Source: Synergistaceae bacterium (GTDB lineage Bacteria; Synergistota; Synergistia; Synergistales; Synergistaceae). From it: a stretch of DNA of 6,491 nt. A program made the position numbers and the translations under genes. The notes beneath the pieces were generated by a model that made no database searches, was not told the DNA's origin, and saw only the letters and a list, made by a program, of their open reading frames with translations. Positions 4,607 through 6,491 of the stretch are shown piece after piece (the stretch's first letter is position 1; every line of letters starts with the position of its first letter). The DNA lies in assembly GCA_031283975.1 (NCBI GenBank), contig JAITAT010000258.1, positions 1 to 6,491 on the forward strand, given 5' to 3'.

Positions 4607-6049
4607 TCAGTTCATATAGCCGAATATGTCGCGCCCGTAATCCTCGCGGAGCATACGCGCTATGCGGGGAAGGCAGAAACCTCCCTGGCAGCGGCCCATC
4701 ATGGCGCGCGAACGGTATTTTATCCCTTTCAGGCTGCGCGCTCCGAGGGGATTTTCTATAGCGTCGCGCACTTCGCGTTTTGTCACGCCCTCGCATCGGC
4801 ATACCGTCTCGCCGTAATCGGGGTCGGCGCGCGCCAATTCCACCTTTGTTTCCATTGAAAGTTCGGCGAAACGCTCCGTAAAACCCCCTCGGGACGCGAT
4901 GAAGTTTTCCTTTTCGTAAAGAGGAATGCGAGCGCCTATCAAATCGCGCACTTCTTCGGCTATCGCGGGCGCGCTTGTGAGCCCCGGGCTTTCTATCCCT
5001 TGAAGCCGTATAAAGCCGGGCAGCGGTTCGTCGATGACGAAATCCGCGTTGCCTCCCTTTTCCGGAGGCGTGGTCTTAGGGCGATTGCCGGAAAAATTGC
5101 GAATGTAGTCTCCGGCCACAAGTGACGGCAGCAGACGCCTGCCTTCGCGTCTCAGGGTTTCCATCACGGGCGCGGTCGTCGCGTAGTCTTCTCTGTCGCC
5201 GCCGGAGATATAATCCGCGCTGGGGCCTATGAGTATGTTTCCGTCCACGGTAGGAGTCAGGTGTATTCCAAGCCCCGGGTCTTTCGGCCTTGGAACCGGA
5301 TACAGCAGTGTCCCGATGGAACCGTCCAGCCGTTTGTCGAGAACGAAATACTCGCCGCGGCAGGCATATATCTCTTTGCCTCCGACGCCAAGCATTCGGC
5401 TCACCTCGTCCGCGTGAAGCCCCGCGGAATTGACCAGCGCGCTCGCCACCAGCGTTTCCCGTTTACCGTGCCTGACGGCAGAGACGATGAACGCGCCGTC
5501 GCCTCTCACGTCAACCGATTCGACCGCGCAAGACAGGAAAAATTCGGCTCCATTCGCGTAAGCGTTGCCGGCCAGGGCAATCGTGAGACCGTATGGCGAA
5601 ATTACCGCGCTCGTCGGCGTCCAAAGGCCGAGTATCCCGCTCACGCCCGGCTGTATGCGCCGCATCTCCTCGCGGTTCATGATTTCCATTCCGGGTACGC
5701 CGTTTTCGAAACCCTGTTCGCGCTGTTTGTAAAGGAGTGGCAGATCGCGTTCGTCCAGCGCTATCGTGAGTTTACCTATGCGCCGGATGGGTACTTTCAA
5801 TTCCTCGCAGAGGGCATCCATCATGGCGTTGCCCCGAACCGACAACCTGGCGCGGTTGGTTCCGGGCTCGTAATTTATCCCGGAATGCAATACTCCGCTG
5901 TTGCGGCAGCTAGTAGCCATGGAAACATCCGGCTCTTTTTCGACTACCGCGATTCTGACGCGGTAACGCGACAGTTTTCGGGCAACGGCGCACCCCACGA
6001 CGCCCGCGCCCACTATCACGATGTCGTACGGTTTATCGCGGCGCGTCAT
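4607..6049 (-). CDS. FAD-dependent oxidoreductase, GlpA/LhgO-like, with C-terminal BFD [2Fe-2S] domain
   Basis: The 480-residue protein starts with a Rossmann FAD site, DIVIVGAGVVG (GxGxxG at 14-19), with Glu37 at the end of the second strand. A DAO-type body follows, with RNSGVLHSGINYEPGTNRA (49-67), NSAGLHADEV (207-216), HLTPTVDGNILIGP (263-276) and GIESPGLTSAPA (351-362). These are typical of the family annotated as anaerobic glycerol-3-phosphate dehydrogenase or L-2-hydroxyglutarate oxidase. Residues 415-470 form a BFD-like domain with Cys417, Cys419, Cys454 and Cys459 (CxC, 34 residues, CxxxxC), expected to hold a [2Fe-2S] cluster and pass electrons to a partner. The exact substrate is not decided by sequence, so no symbol is given. 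The protein is soluble, with no signal peptide. Its ATG lies inside the end of the upstream PHP gene (17-nt overlap), and the Shine-Dalgarno is weak and distant (AGGAA about 17 nt upstream), so coupled translation is likely. The usual glpB-like and DUF1667 partners are not in the window. Confidence 0.88.
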   Translation of the reverse strand: MTRRDKPYDIVIVGAGVVGCAVARKLSRYRVRIAVVEKEPDVSMATSCRNSGVLHSGINYEPGTNRARLSVRGNAMMDALCEELKVPIRRIGKLTIALDERDLPLLYKQREQGFENGVPGMEIMNREEMRRIQPGVSGILGLWTPTSAVISPYGLTIALAGNAYANGAEFFLSCAVESVDVRGDGAFIVSAVRHGKRETLVASALVNSAGLHADEVSRMLGVGGKEIYACRGEYFVLDKRLDGSIGTLLYPVPRPKDPGLGIHLTPTVDGNILIGPSADYISGGDREDYATTAPVMETLRREGRRLLPSLVAGDYIRNFSGNRPKTTPPEKGGNADFVIDEPLPGFIRLQGIESPGLTSAPAIAEEVRDLIGARIPLYEKENFIASRGGFTERFAELSMETKVELARADPDYGETVCRCEGVTKREVRDAIENPLGARSLKGIKYRSRAMMGRCQGGFCLPRIARMLREDYGRDIFGYMN

Positions 6050-6491
6050 AGAAATACGGAGTTCTTTTCCTGAAAAACGCGAGCTTGTCGAAACCCGCCG
6101 CGGCGACGAGCTTTGCCGCTTCTTCTATGGCGTCTCCCACTCTGGCCGCTTCGTGCGCGTCGGAACCGGTCGTGACTATTTTCCCGCCTCTTTCGCGGTA
6201 CATTTCGATCACATCCGAAGACGGCAGGGTAAAACCCAACCCGCGCCACAGGCTGGACGTGTTTACCTCTATCCCTTTGCCCTGGCGTATCACCGCGTCC
6301 AAGACACCGCCGAGAGTCTCGCGGTAACGCGACAAATCCGTGCGGGCGCGCGCGGACTCGCTCATGTAACGCACCTGATAATTTATGTGCCCGACAACGT
6401 CGAAACAGCCCGCTTCGATCATCTCGGCCAGTTCGTCGTAATAGTTGCGCCACAAAACGTCCATGTCCGCGTGGTCGTAGTCTATGTAGAA
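6033..6491 (-). CDS. PHP-family histidinol-phosphatase-like hydrolase, 3' part, cut by the window edge
   Basis: The frame stays open to the right edge, so only the last 152 residues are seen and the start is outside. Visible motifs, numbered from the first complete codon, are FDVVGHINYQVRY (30-42, metal-type His35), GIEVNTSSLWRGLG (73-86) and VTTGSDAH (106-113, Asp111 and His113). Together they match the C-terminal half of the PHP phosphoesterase family that includes HisJ/HisK histidinol-phosphatase, which releases phosphate from L-histidinol phosphate (EC 3.1.3.15) with a multi-metal centre. Some PHP proteins act on other phosphoesters, and no histidine gene is visible beside it, so the substrate is probable, not certain. 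The end overlaps the start of the FAD oxidoreductase by 17 nt, indicating one operon. An internal ATG at 6464 is not the true start, because PHP-like sequence continues upstream of it (FYIDYDHAD). Confidence 0.85.
   Translation of the reverse strand, partial: FYIDYDHADMDVLWRNYYDELAEMIEAGCFDVVGHINYQVRYMSESARARTDLSRYRETLGGVLDAVIRQGKGIEVNTSSLWRGLGFTLPSSDVIEMYRERGGKIVTTGSDAHEAARVGDAIEEAAKLVAAAGFDKLAFFRKRTPYFYDAPR

Noticed and set aside
4595..4614. Possible bidirectional terminator in the 26-nt convergent gap (TGAAC...GTTCA).
   Set aside because: The stem is only 5 bp with a 10-nt loop, half of it lies in the oxidoreductase coding end, and no T-run follows on either strand.
5261..6073. Long plus-strand frame opposite the FAD oxidoreductase.
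   Set aside because: It is antisense to a well-supported gene with FAD and Fe-S motifs, and shows no domain of its own.

Overview
This window looks like ordinary bacterial chromosome. It has GC-rich, densely packed coding sequence, Shine-Dalgarno-led genes, and one distinctly AT-richer divergent intergenic region. No transposase, phage gene, CRISPR array, tRNA or rRNA is visible. The organism cannot be named from the sequence. The dihydroxy-acid dehydratase is of the Pro-Gly-His (E. coli-like, oxygen-labile cluster) type, and the flavoprotein carries a C-terminal BFD-type [2Fe-2S] domain of a kind common in anaerobes. The beta-propeller protein has a signal peptide. Together these suggest an anaerobic bacterium, possibly diderm (Synergistota or a relative is a weak guess).

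Layout: positions 1-2631 read leftward. A kinase-fold protein (1849-2631) is followed by ilvD (80-1774, valine/isoleucine biosynthesis) and then by the first 31 codons of a membrane or secreted protein (1-95), whose start overlaps the ilvD stop. Positions 2632-3127 are a roughly 0.5-kb divergent control region. It holds a near-consensus sigma70-type promoter (TTGACA, 16 nt, TAAAAT), a repeat abutting its -35 box, and a Shine-Dalgarno followed by a possible 16-codon leader ORF. Rightward from there lie a small winged-helix-like protein (3128-3454) and, 25 nt later, an exported eight-bladed PQQ-like beta-propeller (3480-4580). These two form a probable operon.

Convergent with them, separated by only 26 nt, is a second leftward pair. 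A PHP-family histidinol-phosphatase-like enzyme (6033 to beyond the right edge) overlaps by 17 nt an FAD-dependent GlpA/LhgO-like oxidoreductase with a BFD domain (4607-6049).

Three points stand out. The kinase-fold protein lacks the expected catalytic aspartate of the HxD motif. The propeller is in perfect 40-residue register over all eight blades and shows a clear velcro closure. The region between the pseudokinase-like gene and the winged-helix/propeller pair is rich in regulatory-looking signals. The winged-helix gene was not recognised as a named family. Any functional link between the kinase-like protein, the winged-helix protein and the propeller is inference from gene order only.
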